This document shows, one piece after another, positions 22,632 through 29,582 of a stretch of DNA of 35,751 nucleotides. The DNA comes from a virus. How positions within the stretch are numbered: position 1 is the first letter of the stretch; the number at the start of each line of letters is the position of its first letter. A program made the translations under genes and the position numbers. The stretch spans positions 1 through 35,751 of IMG/VR virus record IMGVR_UViG_3300034072_002220, one strand, 5' to 3'. The notes beneath the pieces are model-generated. The model was not told the origin of the DNA. It saw only the letters and a program-made list of their open reading frames with translations, and did not search any database.

Positions 22632-24752
22632 ATGAGTGCAAAAAGTAAATTAGAACTATTGATGGAGCTTAAGAACAAGCTCTTCAATTCAAAGCTACGG
22701 GACAGTACTGAGAAACTGAACAGGGGGGTTCGTAAAATGAAATTCGACCTTGCAAGCCTCAGAACCGCATCGCTTAAGACCTTCAGGGCTATGGCTGCTG
22801 AAGTACCCATTTTCGGGCGCGCTATGGAGTTGCTGGGCAATCCTTACGTTTTGGTTGCCGCAGGGCTTATTGCCGTAACCGGGCTTTTTTATAAGGCCAC
22901 AAACGAGGCGGCAAAGTTTAACAGTGAGTTCCTGAATGTCCGGCAGCTTAACCTTGACAAAAGCGAAAAGCAGCTTACTTCTTATAAAGAGCTTATCCGG
23001 GACAGTGCCTTTGAAACAGGCAAAAGCGCCATTGACACTACTAAGGCTTACTATGATATTCAGTCAGCACTTGGCTTTTACGGCAACGAGGCTAAAAAGG
23101 TTTTTACTGAAGTAGCCAACTACAGCACAGCCACCGGGGCAGACCTGAATGAATCTATTAACGCAACCACTAAGGCCATTAAGGCATTCGGGTTACGGGC
23201 TGAAGATACAAGGCGGCTGCTTGAAAGTAATGCCAAAACAGTGCAGGTAGGTATAACCACCTTTAAGGAACTGGCTGTAGTGCAAACAGAGTATGCAGGC
23301 GCGGCTAAGGGCGCGGGGCAAAGTGTTGATGTGGCCAATAAGATATTTGCCGGGTTTACTTCAATAGCCAAAGGCAGTGCCGAAGCCGCTACTATGACTA
23401 AAACGGCCTTTCAGGGGCTTACTCAGGAATCGACAGTTAAAGGGTTAAAATCAATCGGGGTTAGCCTGTATGATAACAAAGGGCAAATGCGCGACCTAAG
23501 CAAAGTGCTAACTGAGGTTGACAGCAAATTTAAGCGCATGAGTCCTAAACAGATTGATGAGCTTATTAATAAGATAGGTGGCCCGGAAGGTTTGAGGGCG
23601 TTGCTTACCAAACTAAAGACAGGTGCTGATGACCTTTTTGCAACCTTTGACGCTTTTGATGCCTCAAGCTTTAGCCTTGATGAAGCATTGCGCAATGCAA
23701 AAGGCGATGTTACCATCCTGAGCGGTATTGTGCGTAACAAGTTTAACACGGTAATGGCAAAACTGGGCGAAAAGATACTGCCGCAGGTAGCAAAGGGGCT
23801 TGAGTGGCTTGATAAGGTAATGGATAAGGTATATAAGAACTTAGACACTATCCTGCTGCTGGTACGCAAAGCTGTAATAGCCTTTACCACTTTTAAAGTA
23901 ACTAATATGATGGTGGCCTCTTCAGTGGGTAAAATAGCCGTTGCCTTTAAAGGTGGTCTTGCAAATGGCATTGGCGCGGCCACAACTGCAATGAAAGGTT
24001 TTAACGCAGCTTTTAAAGCTAATTTAATAGGGCTTGTTACTTCGCTCATTATTACCCTTGCCAGCAGCATTGACGACCTTATCGGGAACAGTGAAAGGCT
24101 GCAAAAGCTGATAGAAAAAGAAAGGGGCTTTGATGAGCAGAACAACAACCTGCTAAAAGGCACTAAGCTTGACCTTGCAAAGTCTAATTTAGGCAGCTTA
24201 ACAAAAAGCCAGGCAGCAGATATACAAGAAGCAGCTAAGCAAAGGTTAAGGGATATTGAAACAGCTACATCAACACTAAGGGCAAGGTTGTCAGATGCGT
24301 CAGACCCCGAAGTACAAAAATTGAGAAACCTTCAAAATGAAGTTAATGCTTTAAGAAAGGACAATAAAAATACTCCTTTTGCAAAAAAAGAGTTAGAAAC
24401 TAAACAGTGGCAGCTTGACAGACAGACACGGGAACTATCAGGTGGTTATACAGGTACTGCTATGACCGAGATGTACCAGAAAAACAGGCAGATACTTGAG
24501 AACCTTAAGAACCGAAAATTAGTTAGCGATGAGGGTTCTGTTACAGGCGGCGCAGGCGGTGAGCAGGTAACAGCCGTTACCGACAGAGCATCGCAGCCCC
24601 GCAGCATAGTTATTAATATTGATTCCTTTAACAAAGGCGGCATTAACACCAGCACCACCACGCTGGCCAATAAGTCGCCTGAAGAAATAGAGGCATGGTT
24701 TACCGAGGCAATGATGAGAGTAGTAAGAGGTGTAGAACTGAGCTATGAGTAA
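22632..24752 (+). CDS. Tail tape measure protein
   Basis: 706 residues, of TP901-like type: an N-terminal coiled region (KLELLMELKNKLFNSKLRDSTEKLNRGVRK), one hydrophobic segment (about 69-88, GNPYVLVAAGLIAVTGLFYK), the typical phage tape-measure block (NLDKSEKQLTSYKELIRDSAFETGKSAIDTTKAYYDIQSALGFYG, then VANYSTATGADLNESINATTKAIKAFGL), a second hydrophobic area near 470-485 and a helical C-terminus. Known tape measures predict about 1.5 angstrom per residue, so a tail near 105 nm. Its gene is here in the plus-strand head operon, not after the chaperone as in Mu. The start follows a very A+T-rich leader. Confidence 0.85.
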   Translation: MSAKSKLELLMELKNKLFNSKLRDSTEKLNRGVRKMKFDLASLRTASLKTFRAMAAEVPIFGRAMELLGNPYVLVAAGLIAVTGLFYKATNEAAKFNSEFLNVRQLNLDKSEKQLTSYKELIRDSAFETGKSAIDTTKAYYDIQSALGFYGNEAKKVFTEVANYSTATGADLNESINATTKAIKAFGLRAEDTRRLLESNAKTVQVGITTFKELAVVQTEYAGAAKGAGQSVDVANKIFAGFTSIAKGSAEAATMTKTAFQGLTQESTVKGLKSIGVSLYDNKGQMRDLSKVLTEVDSKFKRMSPKQIDELINKIGGPEGLRALLTKLKTGADDLFATFDAFDASSFSLDEALRNAKGDVTILSGIVRNKFNTVMAKLGEKILPQVAKGLEWLDKVMDKVYKNLDTILLLVRKAVIAFTTFKVTNMMVASSVGKIAVAFKGGLANGIGAATTAMKGFNAAFKANLIGLVTSLIITLASSIDDLIGNSERLQKLIEKERGFDEQNNNLLKGTKLDLAKSNLGSLTKSQAADIQEAAKQRLRDIETATSTLRARLSDASDPEVQKLRNLQNEVNALRKDNKNTPFAKKELETKQWQLDRQTRELSGGYTGTAMTEMYQKNRQILENLKNRKLVSDEGSVTGGAGGEQVTAVTDRASQPRSIVINIDSFNKGGINTSTTTLANKSPEEIEAWFTEAMMRVVRGVELSYE

Positions 24753-25230
24753 CATATTCCGGCAGCTTGACAGGTTAAGCCGCGTGCATGAAAACTTTAT
24801 TAAGCGCGCGGCTGTGGTGACGGTAAACTTCAGCAAAGAGCGGTTTGTACTTAAAAACTGGGCAGATACCGGGCGCGAGCCGTGGCCGGCGCGCCAGCGT
24901 AAAGACAGGGGTTCTTTAATGGTGCGTACCGGAAGGCTCAAAAGGAGTTTAAGGGTAATAAAAACAGGCAACAATTACTTTGTTATAGGCACCGATGTAC
25001 CCTATGCACAGGCGCACAATGACGGGCTTACAATAGAAAAGACCGTAACCGTAAGGGAACACCAGCGCACCACCACACGCGGCAGGAGCGCGCGCCGGGT
25101 AACGGTTAGCACCCATGCCCGTAAAATGAAGCGAACCTTTAAGAAAAGGCAGTTTATAGGCGAATCGGCAATACTGATGCGCCGGATAGAAAGGCAGCTT
25201 GAAAAAGATATTACAGAAGCTTTAAAATAG
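24745..25230 (+). CDS. Virion morphogenesis protein (Mu gpG-like)
   Basis: 161 residues, basic. The pattern of the gpG (gp31) virion morphogenesis family is visible: an N-terminal helix (FRQLDRLSRVHENFIKRAAVV), REPWPARQRKDRGSLMVRTGRLKRSLRV, then YAQAHNDG with a basic arm (TTTRGRSARRVTV) and a C-terminal helix (ESAILMRRIERQLEKDITEAL). This family takes part in head-tail joining. The ATG overlaps the tape-measure stop by 8 bp, so translation is likely coupled. Confidence 0.75.
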   Translation: MSNIFRQLDRLSRVHENFIKRAAVVTVNFSKERFVLKNWADTGREPWPARQRKDRGSLMVRTGRLKRSLRVIKTGNNYFVIGTDVPYAQAHNDGLTIEKTVTVREHQRTTTRGRSARRVTVSTHARKMKRTFKKRQFIGESAILMRRIERQLEKDITEALK

Positions 25231-25236
25231 TTTTAA

Positions 25237-25770
25237 ATGAAAGCATTTTACACCAAACTGATTAACACGTTTTGTAATGATGAAACGGTAGAGCTGTTTA
25301 CGGCTAAGGGCGTTCCGGCAGTTAGGCACTTGGATATTTACAAAGGGCAGTACCTGTTTGCTGAAGATTTTGAGCAACTGATATTGCCTGCCTTGTTGGT
25401 GGAGTTTACCATAAACCACCAAACCCGAAAGGCAAATATATCAATACACTGCTGCTGGGAGCAGGTTGCAGAAACTTCAGCGCACACCGCCGATATAAAT
25501 ACCGGGCTGCTGTATCTTGACTGGCTTGATATTGTATATAGCCTGCTGCACCATCTTGAGAGTGAACACACGGGCAAGCTTGAGCTGATAAGTGAGGGGA
25601 TGCGCGATGACGACTCGCCCGTTTACGTACACGTGTTTAACTTTGAGTGCAGCTACATGGGCAGGGTTATACCTTCATACCAGCACTATAATGAAGCAAC
25701 TGGCGAAAAGGTAACCACCACCGGAACCATTAAGCCTGTGCCGCCTGAAGGACGTTTGTATGATTTTTAA
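25237..25770 (+). CDS. gp37-like tail terminator / completion protein
   Basis: 177 residues with two cysteines in a beta region (ISIHCCWEQVAETS), helical parts and a C-terminal beta sheet with Pro-rich turns (IKPVPPEGRLYDF). Beginning with an N-terminal ALLVEFTINHQTRKANISIHCCWEQ strand pair, it has the pattern and size of small tail-completion or terminator proteins of the Mu gp37 type. It lies after gpG with 6 bp between, in line with head-tail joining genes. I rely on order more than on residues. Confidence 0.55.
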   Translation: MKAFYTKLINTFCNDETVELFTAKGVPAVRHLDIYKGQYLFAEDFEQLILPALLVEFTINHQTRKANISIHCCWEQVAETSAHTADINTGLLYLDWLDIVYSLLHHLESEHTGKLELISEGMRDDDSPVYVHVFNFECSYMGRVIPSYQHYNEATGEKVTTTGTIKPVPPEGRLYDF

Positions 25771-25771
25771 C

Positions 25772-25779
25772 TATATTTG
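25772..25779 (+). promoter_or_regulatory. Candidate promoter -7 box TATATTTG
   Basis: An exact TAnnTTTG match just after the gp37-like stop and 22 bp before the next ATG. The nearest TTTG upstream (25755-25758) gives a spacing of 13, not 19, so only the -7 element is good. It would give the small membrane gene its own transcript. Confidence 0.4.
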
Positions 25780-25801
25780 ACAAACTTTAAAATTCTATAC
25801 A

Positions 25802-26002
25802 ATGAGACAAGAAGACCTTGATTTCTTTTTAGATAAGCTTAAGCTTGATACAGAAAGAGATTTACAAAAGAAGCAAGTAGTATATCAGCACAAAATACAG
25901 AGGGATATAGAAGTCATTAAGTACATTTTAATATTTTTTGCTGTTTTAGTCTGCATAGCGTTATTTAAATTTTGGCTGATGCCTGCTTTGTTTAAGCATT
26001 AA
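25802..26002 (+). CDS. Small single-pass membrane protein, possible moron
   Basis: 66 residues: an N-terminal Lys/Asp/Glu-rich helix (RQEDLDFFLDKLKLDTERDLQKKQVV), then one membrane segment at about 40-60 (KYILIFFAVLVCIALFKFWLMPAL) and a short tail ending in Lys-His. No motif known. It has its own -7 box upstream and the strong terminator directly after its stop, and it is richer in A+T than its neighbours, so it looks like an added gene. Roles such as superinfection exclusion or lysis timing are possible but not shown. Confidence 0.6.
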   Translation: MRQEDLDFFLDKLKLDTERDLQKKQVVYQHKIQRDIEVIKYILIFFAVLVCIALFKFWLMPALFKH

Positions 26003-26035
26003 AAAAGCCCTCAAAAGAGGGCTTTTTTAATGCTT
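25994..26035. terminator. Bidirectional terminator with a 19-bp perfect stem between convergent operons
   Basis: Left arm 25994-26012 (AAGCATTAAAAAAGCCCTC) and right arm 26017-26035 are perfect inverse complements with an AAAA loop and T tracts on both strands. It stops late (plus strand) and early (minus strand) transcripts. Both flanking genes end inside it with codons AAG CAT TAA (Lys-His-stop). Confidence 0.95.
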
Positions 26036-26476
26036 ACCAAATGTGGTAGGTTTAGGATTATCAAATCTGATTATTAAAAAATTTCGCTCAATATTAAAGA
26101 AGCCATTGACCCCCTTCAAACCGTTATAGTGAACATTATTACCTTTTAAAGAAGTTATAGGTTTATCCCAACCGAATGATTTGTAAAAGTCATCATTAAA
26201 TTTGAAGTTATATATAGTAACAAACTCAGCTTTCTTAAATGATTTATCAATGTAAAAAACTGTTATTTTTTGTCCTTTTAAATTCCATGTAAGAGTGTAA
26301 TTGCCTTTGTTAAGTATCAAATCTTCTTCAGGAGTTTCTATAACTTTAACAGGCTTGCCATACTTCGCGGTCAGCTCAGCTTCGCTTTTAAAGGCTATGT
26401 CTTTAATCATTGCGCCCGGCACCTGTGCTGTGGCGGTAAAGGCTACAAAAAGCAGCAGTGTAAATAGTTGTTTCAT
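26027..26476 (-). CDS. Secreted or periplasmic prophage protein of unknown function
   Basis: 149 residues with a clear signal peptide (MKQLFTLLLFVAFTATAQ, cleavage probably near residue 18) followed by a beta-rich mature part (YTLTWNLKGQKITVFYIDKSFKKAEFVTIY). No lipobox is visible. It is the last gene of the early operon and its end is inside the terminator. A secreted protein in this place is typical of lysogenic conversion or superinfection exclusion; nothing shows which. The gene is A+T-rich compared with MuA and MuB. Confidence 0.6.
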   Translation of the reverse strand: MKQLFTLLLFVAFTATAQVPGAMIKDIAFKSEAELTAKYGKPVKVIETPEEDLILNKGNYTLTWNLKGQKITVFYIDKSFKKAEFVTIYNFKFNDDFYKSFGWDKPITSLKGNNVHYNGLKGVNGFFNIERNFLIIRFDNPKPTTFGKH

Positions 26477-26478
26477 TG

Positions 26479-26613
26479 TCAGTATAATTTAGTTGCTATG
26501 GTTGCTGTTTCGCCACAAGTGGCACAATGTGATATCCAGTTCCCGGCAGTGTCTTTTTCTGAGTGTACGGCCTCGCTGCCGCATTTCTCACAAAAGTCAT
26601 AATTCAAGGCCAT
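26479..26613 (-). CDS. 44-residue zinc-ribbon protein
   Basis: A short gene, 2 bp before the start of the secreted protein and translated from ATG 26613. It encodes two CxxC knuckles, C8-E-K-C11 and C30-A-T-C33, with the usual spacing of 18 residues between, so a small zinc ribbon is expected. Such mini-proteins bind nucleic acid or protein. Mu Com, which activates translation of mom, is also a tiny zinc-binding protein, though not clearly homologous. The gene is absent from larger-ORF listings because of its length. Confidence 0.6.
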   Translation of the reverse strand: MALNYDFCEKCGSEAVHSEKDTAGNWISHCATCGETATIATKLY

Positions 26614-26625
26614 GCTGCAAATGTA

Positions 26626-26739
26626 TTAATTTTTATCATTCCTGTTTTTCACGTGCAGGAAAAACAGGTACAGCCCTGCAACTGCCACAAAGCAAAAAAG
26701 CACAAGCGCGCAGGTTCCGTTTGAAATATCTTGTATCAT
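26626..26739 (-). CDS. 37-residue membrane peptide
   Basis: ATG 26739 to TAA 26628-26626. After a polar start (IQDISNG) there is one hydrophobic stretch (about 10-29, CALVLFCFVAVAGLYLFFLH) and a basic tail with VKNRNDKN. It starts one base after a CCTTTAAA pair. The coding region contains a 10-bp perfect inverted repeat (26641-26650 and 26659-26668). Nothing is known of its function; it might be a holin/antiholin-like or a toxin-like peptide. Confidence 0.45.
   Translation of the reverse strand: MIQDISNGTCALVLFCFVAVAGLYLFFLHVKNRNDKN
26641..26668. other. 10-bp perfect inverted repeat inside the membrane-peptide gene
   Basis: CCTGTTTTTC (26641-26650) and GAAAAACAGG (26659-26668) with an 8-nt loop form a hairpin of moderate strength. 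It lies 28 bp before the zinc-ribbon start and could affect its expression. Confidence 0.55.
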
Positions 26740-26758
26740 TTTAAAGGTTTTTTAAAGG
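26740..26758 (-). repeat. CCTTTAAA pair, 11-bp period (minus strand)
   Basis: Complement copies of CCTTTAAA lie at 26740-26747 and 26751-26758 with the same spacing as the pair at 19925-19943. The 16-mer TTTTAAAGGTTATTAA at 26750-26765 also occurs at 1210-1225 near the phage right end. Confidence 0.6.
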
Positions 26759-26761
26759 TTA

Positions 26762-27202
26762 TTAATGCCTGCCCCAGTCCTGCTCCCAGTACCGCTGGTT
26801 AAGATAGGTTGTGGCGTGTGCTTTTTCCTGTTGTATGTGGCGCACCAAGTAAGAATTATAAGGCTTAATGCCTGCCATTGCACCCATTTTGTCGGCTTTG
26901 TTCATTCGTTTCCAAATGTTCTCAGCCATTGGCTTTTTGCCAACTTTGTAGCCGTAGGCATTCCAAAAGGCATCAAAGCTAAGGTCAAGCTCACCGCGCT
27001 GTACTGTAAAGTTCTTAATGGCCTGAAACATTCTTATTCCGGTTTCTTTAAGCGGAAACTTATCTGTAAACAGCCAGTCAATCTGCTGGCCGTTCAGTTC
27101 GCCGTCAAGTTCATAGGCAACTAAAGTGCCTGAAGCATCATATTTAAAGACAATACTGCCTTTAAAAGTAGTTCCGGTTACGGTGTAGATGTTATTAATC
27201 AT
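26762..27202 (-). CDS. Putative replication-associated phage protein
   Basis: 146 residues. The C-terminal half (about 75-140) has the pattern of the C-terminal domain of Bacteroidota phage replication proteins: DAFWNAYGYKVGKKPMAENIWKRMNKADKMGAMAGIKPYNSYL followed by TTYLNQRYWEQDW. The N-terminal half is beta-rich (YDASGTLVAYELDGELNG). The pattern suggests a small primosome-type or helicase-loader-type role but no catalytic motif is present. It overlaps the next gene by one base. Confidence 0.5.
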   Translation of the reverse strand: MINNIYTVTGTTFKGSIVFKYDASGTLVAYELDGELNGQQIDWLFTDKFPLKETGIRMFQAIKNFTVQRGELDLSFDAFWNAYGYKVGKKPMAENIWKRMNKADKMGAMAGIKPYNSYLVRHIQQEKAHATTYLNQRYWEQDWGRH

Positions 27203-27540
27203 TAGTTTAAACTTTTATCTAAATCGTTAATGGTTTTTTGCACTGTCTGTCGCTGGAAATCGGTTTCGCAGTTAACAATAAGGTCGCGCAGTATATCGCG
27301 CAAAGCCCACGCCTCATGATATTTTAAAGCAATGCTTAACTTAGCCCTGTACTGGAAGAGGTTGTTTGATTTTTTAACAACACTCTTCCACTTGGCCGAC
27401 AGCTTATCGGCAACATCAAAAGCAATGGATCTCGTTACATTTTCCATTATGTCAAGCGTAGGGGTGCAGTTATATACACCCTGAGCAATGCTGTTGATTA
27501 CAGCCAGCTTTTCTACTGTGGTTTTAAGGCTAACTTTCAT
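27202..27540 (-). CDS. Hypothetical early phage protein
   Basis: 112 residues, helical and basic, with a central LSIALKYHEAWALRDILRDLIVNCETDF and no known motif. It sits in the middle of the early operon, overlapping its upstream neighbour by 11 bp and the downstream by one base, so it belongs to the same transcript. Probably a protein interacting with replication or host regulation; no evidence for details. Confidence 0.5.
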   Translation of the reverse strand: MKVSLKTTVEKLAVINSIAQGVYNCTPTLDIMENVTRSIAFDVADKLSAKWKSVVKKSNNLFQYRAKLSIALKYHEAWALRDILRDLIVNCETDFQRQTVQKTINDLDKSLN

Positions 27541-27742
27541 TTTGCTCTTTTAAATCGTGGTAGGTTATAACCTGCTGCATGGCTTTTTCAACAGGCATGT
27601 TATTAATGGCTTCAATTTTGTCTTTAAGCTCTATCATGTGGCGCATAATCTTGTAAAGCGACTGCGGTGGGCAATAAGGCAGAAACCTTTCGTAAAGCTC
27701 AAGCTGCTGCTGCATTTGGTTCCTGTGGGTTATTGCGTTCAT
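27530..27742 (-). CDS. Small hypothetical early protein
   Basis: 70 residues, almost all helical (HRNQMQQQLELYERFLPYCPPQSLYKIMRHMIELKDKIEAINN), suggestive of a coiled-coil or adaptor. No motif. Part of the early operon; the last codons overlap the next gene's start. Confidence 0.5.
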   Translation of the reverse strand: MNAITHRNQMQQQLELYERFLPYCPPQSLYKIMRHMIELKDKIEAINNMPVEKAMQQVITYHDLKEQNES

Positions 27743-27747
27743 GGCTT

Positions 27748-28353
27748 CTAATTTTCAAGATAAAGGCCTGTAGATACCTGAGTATTAAATTCGCCTCCTT
27801 TCACTCCGCTAACCTTCAACCTGTCTTTAAGTTCTTTTTCAGATAGTTCAGATAAGTCAATGGTTTCAACTTCTTCAGGATGGTAAATTTTACTTTTGAT
27901 TGCATAGGTTCTAAAGAATACATCCTGTAGCTCAGCTCTTCTTTTATTCTTTGTTTTAGCTGAACGGCGGCGGTTGATTTCCTTAGCACATAGTTCTTTA
28001 AATTGTGCCTTCATGTGTCGCCTGAAGTATTCATAAGATGAAGAAAGCAAAACATAATCCATGTATTCAAGGCTAATACGTACTTCTCTGATGCCGTATG
28101 TATGCTTGTAAGCTTTAATATTTTTATCTTTAAAAAAGTAATTCATTAACTGACCTAAAAGCATTAAATCCATATTGTTGGAGTACTTAAAAGAATAAAT
28201 TTTGATAGCGATGCTTTCAATATCCTTATCATTAAGATTATACTTTTTCATAAGCCTATCTAATGCAGCTTTAGCAGCATCTTTTTCGCCTTGAACACCA
28301 TTATTTACAAGCCTGTAAACTTTCTCTACTTTTTTTCTTACTTCTTCAGTCAT
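27748..28353 (-). CDS. DUF2786-like early protein
   Basis: 201 residues. The N-terminal 40 residues (KVYRLVNNGVQGEKDAAKAALDRLMKKYNLNDKDIES) resemble DUF2786, found in phage early proteins and host DNA-handling proteins. The middle is rich in basic residues (KEINRRRSAKTKNKRRAELQDVFFRTYAIKSK), probably DNA binding. The gene has more A+T than MuA, suggesting acquisition. Exact function unknown. Confidence 0.6.
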   Translation of the reverse strand: MTEEVRKKVEKVYRLVNNGVQGEKDAAKAALDRLMKKYNLNDKDIESIAIKIYSFKYSNNMDLMLLGQLMNYFFKDKNIKAYKHTYGIREVRISLEYMDYVLLSSSYEYFRRHMKAQFKELCAKEINRRRSAKTKNKRRAELQDVFFRTYAIKSKIYHPEEVETIDLSELSEKELKDRLKVSGVKGGEFNTQVSTGLYLEN

Positions 28354-28354
28354 T

Positions 28355-28696
28355 TTACTCTTTATTAAACTTGAAACATCCTGTTAAATCTTCAATAAAG
28401 TAATTGCCATCGTTGCGAAAGCTAAATATTTTATTATCCCTTATTACCCTGATAATCTCACCATTTTCATGGTTTGGTAGTATGTCACGGAGCCACTTAA
28501 CAGTATTCTTAAGTCCAAATACATGATTATCCATGCTGGCTTCAACAGTATCAATTTGTTGCATTAACTGTTTATGTTGCCGCTTCAAATTCTCCATCTC
28601 TTCATATAGCTCAAACAGCAGGGCAAAGCCTTCATCTTTATCATGCTGAACGCGGTCAACAATTCCGCTCCAACTGGTGTCTATTTCTTTACTCAT
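28355..28696 (-). CDS. Hypothetical early coiled-coil protein
   Basis: 113 residues from the ATG at 28696, whose TGA neighbour overlaps the stop of the upstream 49-residue gene (ATGA); a start at 28702 is possible. A coiled coil runs from about 23 to 54 (ALLFELYEEMENLKRQHKQLMQQIDTVEASMDN), followed by a beta-rich end (IIRVIRDNKIFSFRNDGNYFIEDL). No known family. It starts directly upstream of the DUF2786-like gene. Confidence 0.55.
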   Translation of the reverse strand: MSKEIDTSWSGIVDRVQHDKDEGFALLFELYEEMENLKRQHKQLMQQIDTVEASMDNHVFGLKNTVKWLRDILPNHENGEIIRVIRDNKIFSFRNDGNYFIEDLTGCFKFNKE

Positions 28697-28842
28697 GCGC
28701 ATTGCGTTTTAGGTTTGTCTAAATGTTCGCCACACAGGGCGCAGGCCGTTACTGTAACTTCGCAGCCAGCAACCGACTCAAGCACCACAATTTTAGTATT
28801 ACTGTGGGTGCAGGATGGTTTAATATTGATTTCCGGTTCCAT
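28693..28842 (-). CDS. 49-residue cysteine-rich protein, probable zinc binder
   Basis: ATG 28842 to TGA 28695-28693. Metal-binding pairs are C11-T-H13 at the start and C34-A-L-C37 with H40 nearby; C27 and C48 are extra. A small zinc finger is likely. The gene fills the only large gap in this stretch of the early operon, and its stop overlaps the next start by ATGA, supporting translation. No function is known. Confidence 0.55.
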   Translation of the reverse strand: MEPEINIKPSCTHSNTKIVVLESVAGCEVTVTACALCGEHLDKPKTQCA

Positions 28843-28859
28843 ATAATTGATTTTAAAAT

Positions 28860-29108
28860 TTAGTCTTCTGTATGCCCATCGGCGGGGAACAGGCTTATTT
28901 GGTTGTTATCAGCTTCAAGCAGTTTTTTAAGTTCTCGCTCAGCCGGAACGCCCAGGTACTCATCAAAGGTGCGCTTGCTTATGTGGTAATGATTTTTGAT
29001 GTACGTGTCATAAATATGCACGTTAGTCATTCCTACCTGCTGGCAGTCTTTTGTGAGCTGCTGTATCTCTATTATTTTCCTGTAGTAATTCTTTTTGTTG
29101 TATGCCAT
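28860..29108 (-). CDS. Early phage protein with a clamp-binding-like motif
   Basis: 82 residues with an N-terminal basic helix (YNKKNYYRKIIEIQQLTKDCQQ), HYHISKRTFDEYLGVPAERELKKLLEA, and near the C-terminus QISLF, which fits the beta sliding-clamp binding consensus QxxLF. The form YHISKRTFDEYLGVPA resembles a helix-turn-helix and similar proteins occur often in Bacteroidota prophages. It might bring the phage replication complex to the host clamp. Confidence 0.55.
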   Translation of the reverse strand: MAYNKKNYYRKIIEIQQLTKDCQQVGMTNVHIYDTYIKNHYHISKRTFDEYLGVPAERELKKLLEADNNQISLFPADGHTED

Positions 29109-29572
29109 TAGTTGGGTAGGATAAAAGGCAGCCCTTTTGCGTGGAAATAAGCCTTTGTCCCGGCTTTTGCAGCCGACTTGGCATAATTCCTTTCTAAGCC
29201 CCTGAACTGCTTTATAAGGTCGTCTAATTCGTCTAATTCGTAGCTGTTAAGCTTTTTCTTCAGGATGCTGCTGTTAAGCATAAACCTGTTAAACTTATTC
29301 CAGTCGTTAGGGTCGTGAATTCCGGTTCTTTGCGCTATGGTAAGCACTATACTGCGCTTGCTCTTTTTCTCAAGCTCGGTATTGGCATCTATATTCGCCC
29401 GGAACTTATATTCACGTTCAAGTTTCTCGCATAGTTCATCAAGCTCATAGGCCAGTAAGCCTGTACTGCTTTCTGTACGGCCTGAAGTCCATGCATAAAT
29501 GAGCTCGTGGCGTTGCTTTTCGTCAATGCCATACTTAGAACAGAGGGTCATTAATTTTCTAACTGTTGCCAT
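29108..29572 (-). CDS. GemA-like protein (Mu gp16 type, DUF1018)
   Basis: 154 residues with the ATG at 29572; the longer open frame uses a TTG at 29581. The segment RHELIYAWTSGRTESSTGLLAYELDELCEKL (about 24-54) corresponds to the DUF1018/GemA regulatory protein of Mu, whose role is to alter host gene expression and DNA supercoiling. Its position between B and the late genes agrees with Mu order. The C-terminal half is helical. Confidence 0.65.
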   Translation of the reverse strand: MATVRKLMTLCSKYGIDEKQRHELIYAWTSGRTESSTGLLAYELDELCEKLEREYKFRANIDANTELEKKSKRSIVLTIAQRTGIHDPNDWNKFNRFMLNSSILKKKLNSYELDELDDLIKQFRGLERNYAKSAAKAGTKAYFHAKGLPFILPN

Positions 29573-29582
29573 GATTATCAAT

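Noticed and set aside
23423-24163. Long minus-strand open frame (246 codons) opposite the tape measure
   Set aside because: It lies fully inside the tape-measure gene and codes for a low-complexity Ser/Leu/Ile protein, as is normal for the shadow of a Lys/Ala/Gly-rich helical gene.
26618-26625. TACATTTG on the minus strand as promoter of the zinc-ribbon gene
   Set aside because: The -7 match is 5 bp from the start codon and has no -33 TTTG at the right distance, so it would give a leaderless transcript; too weak to list.
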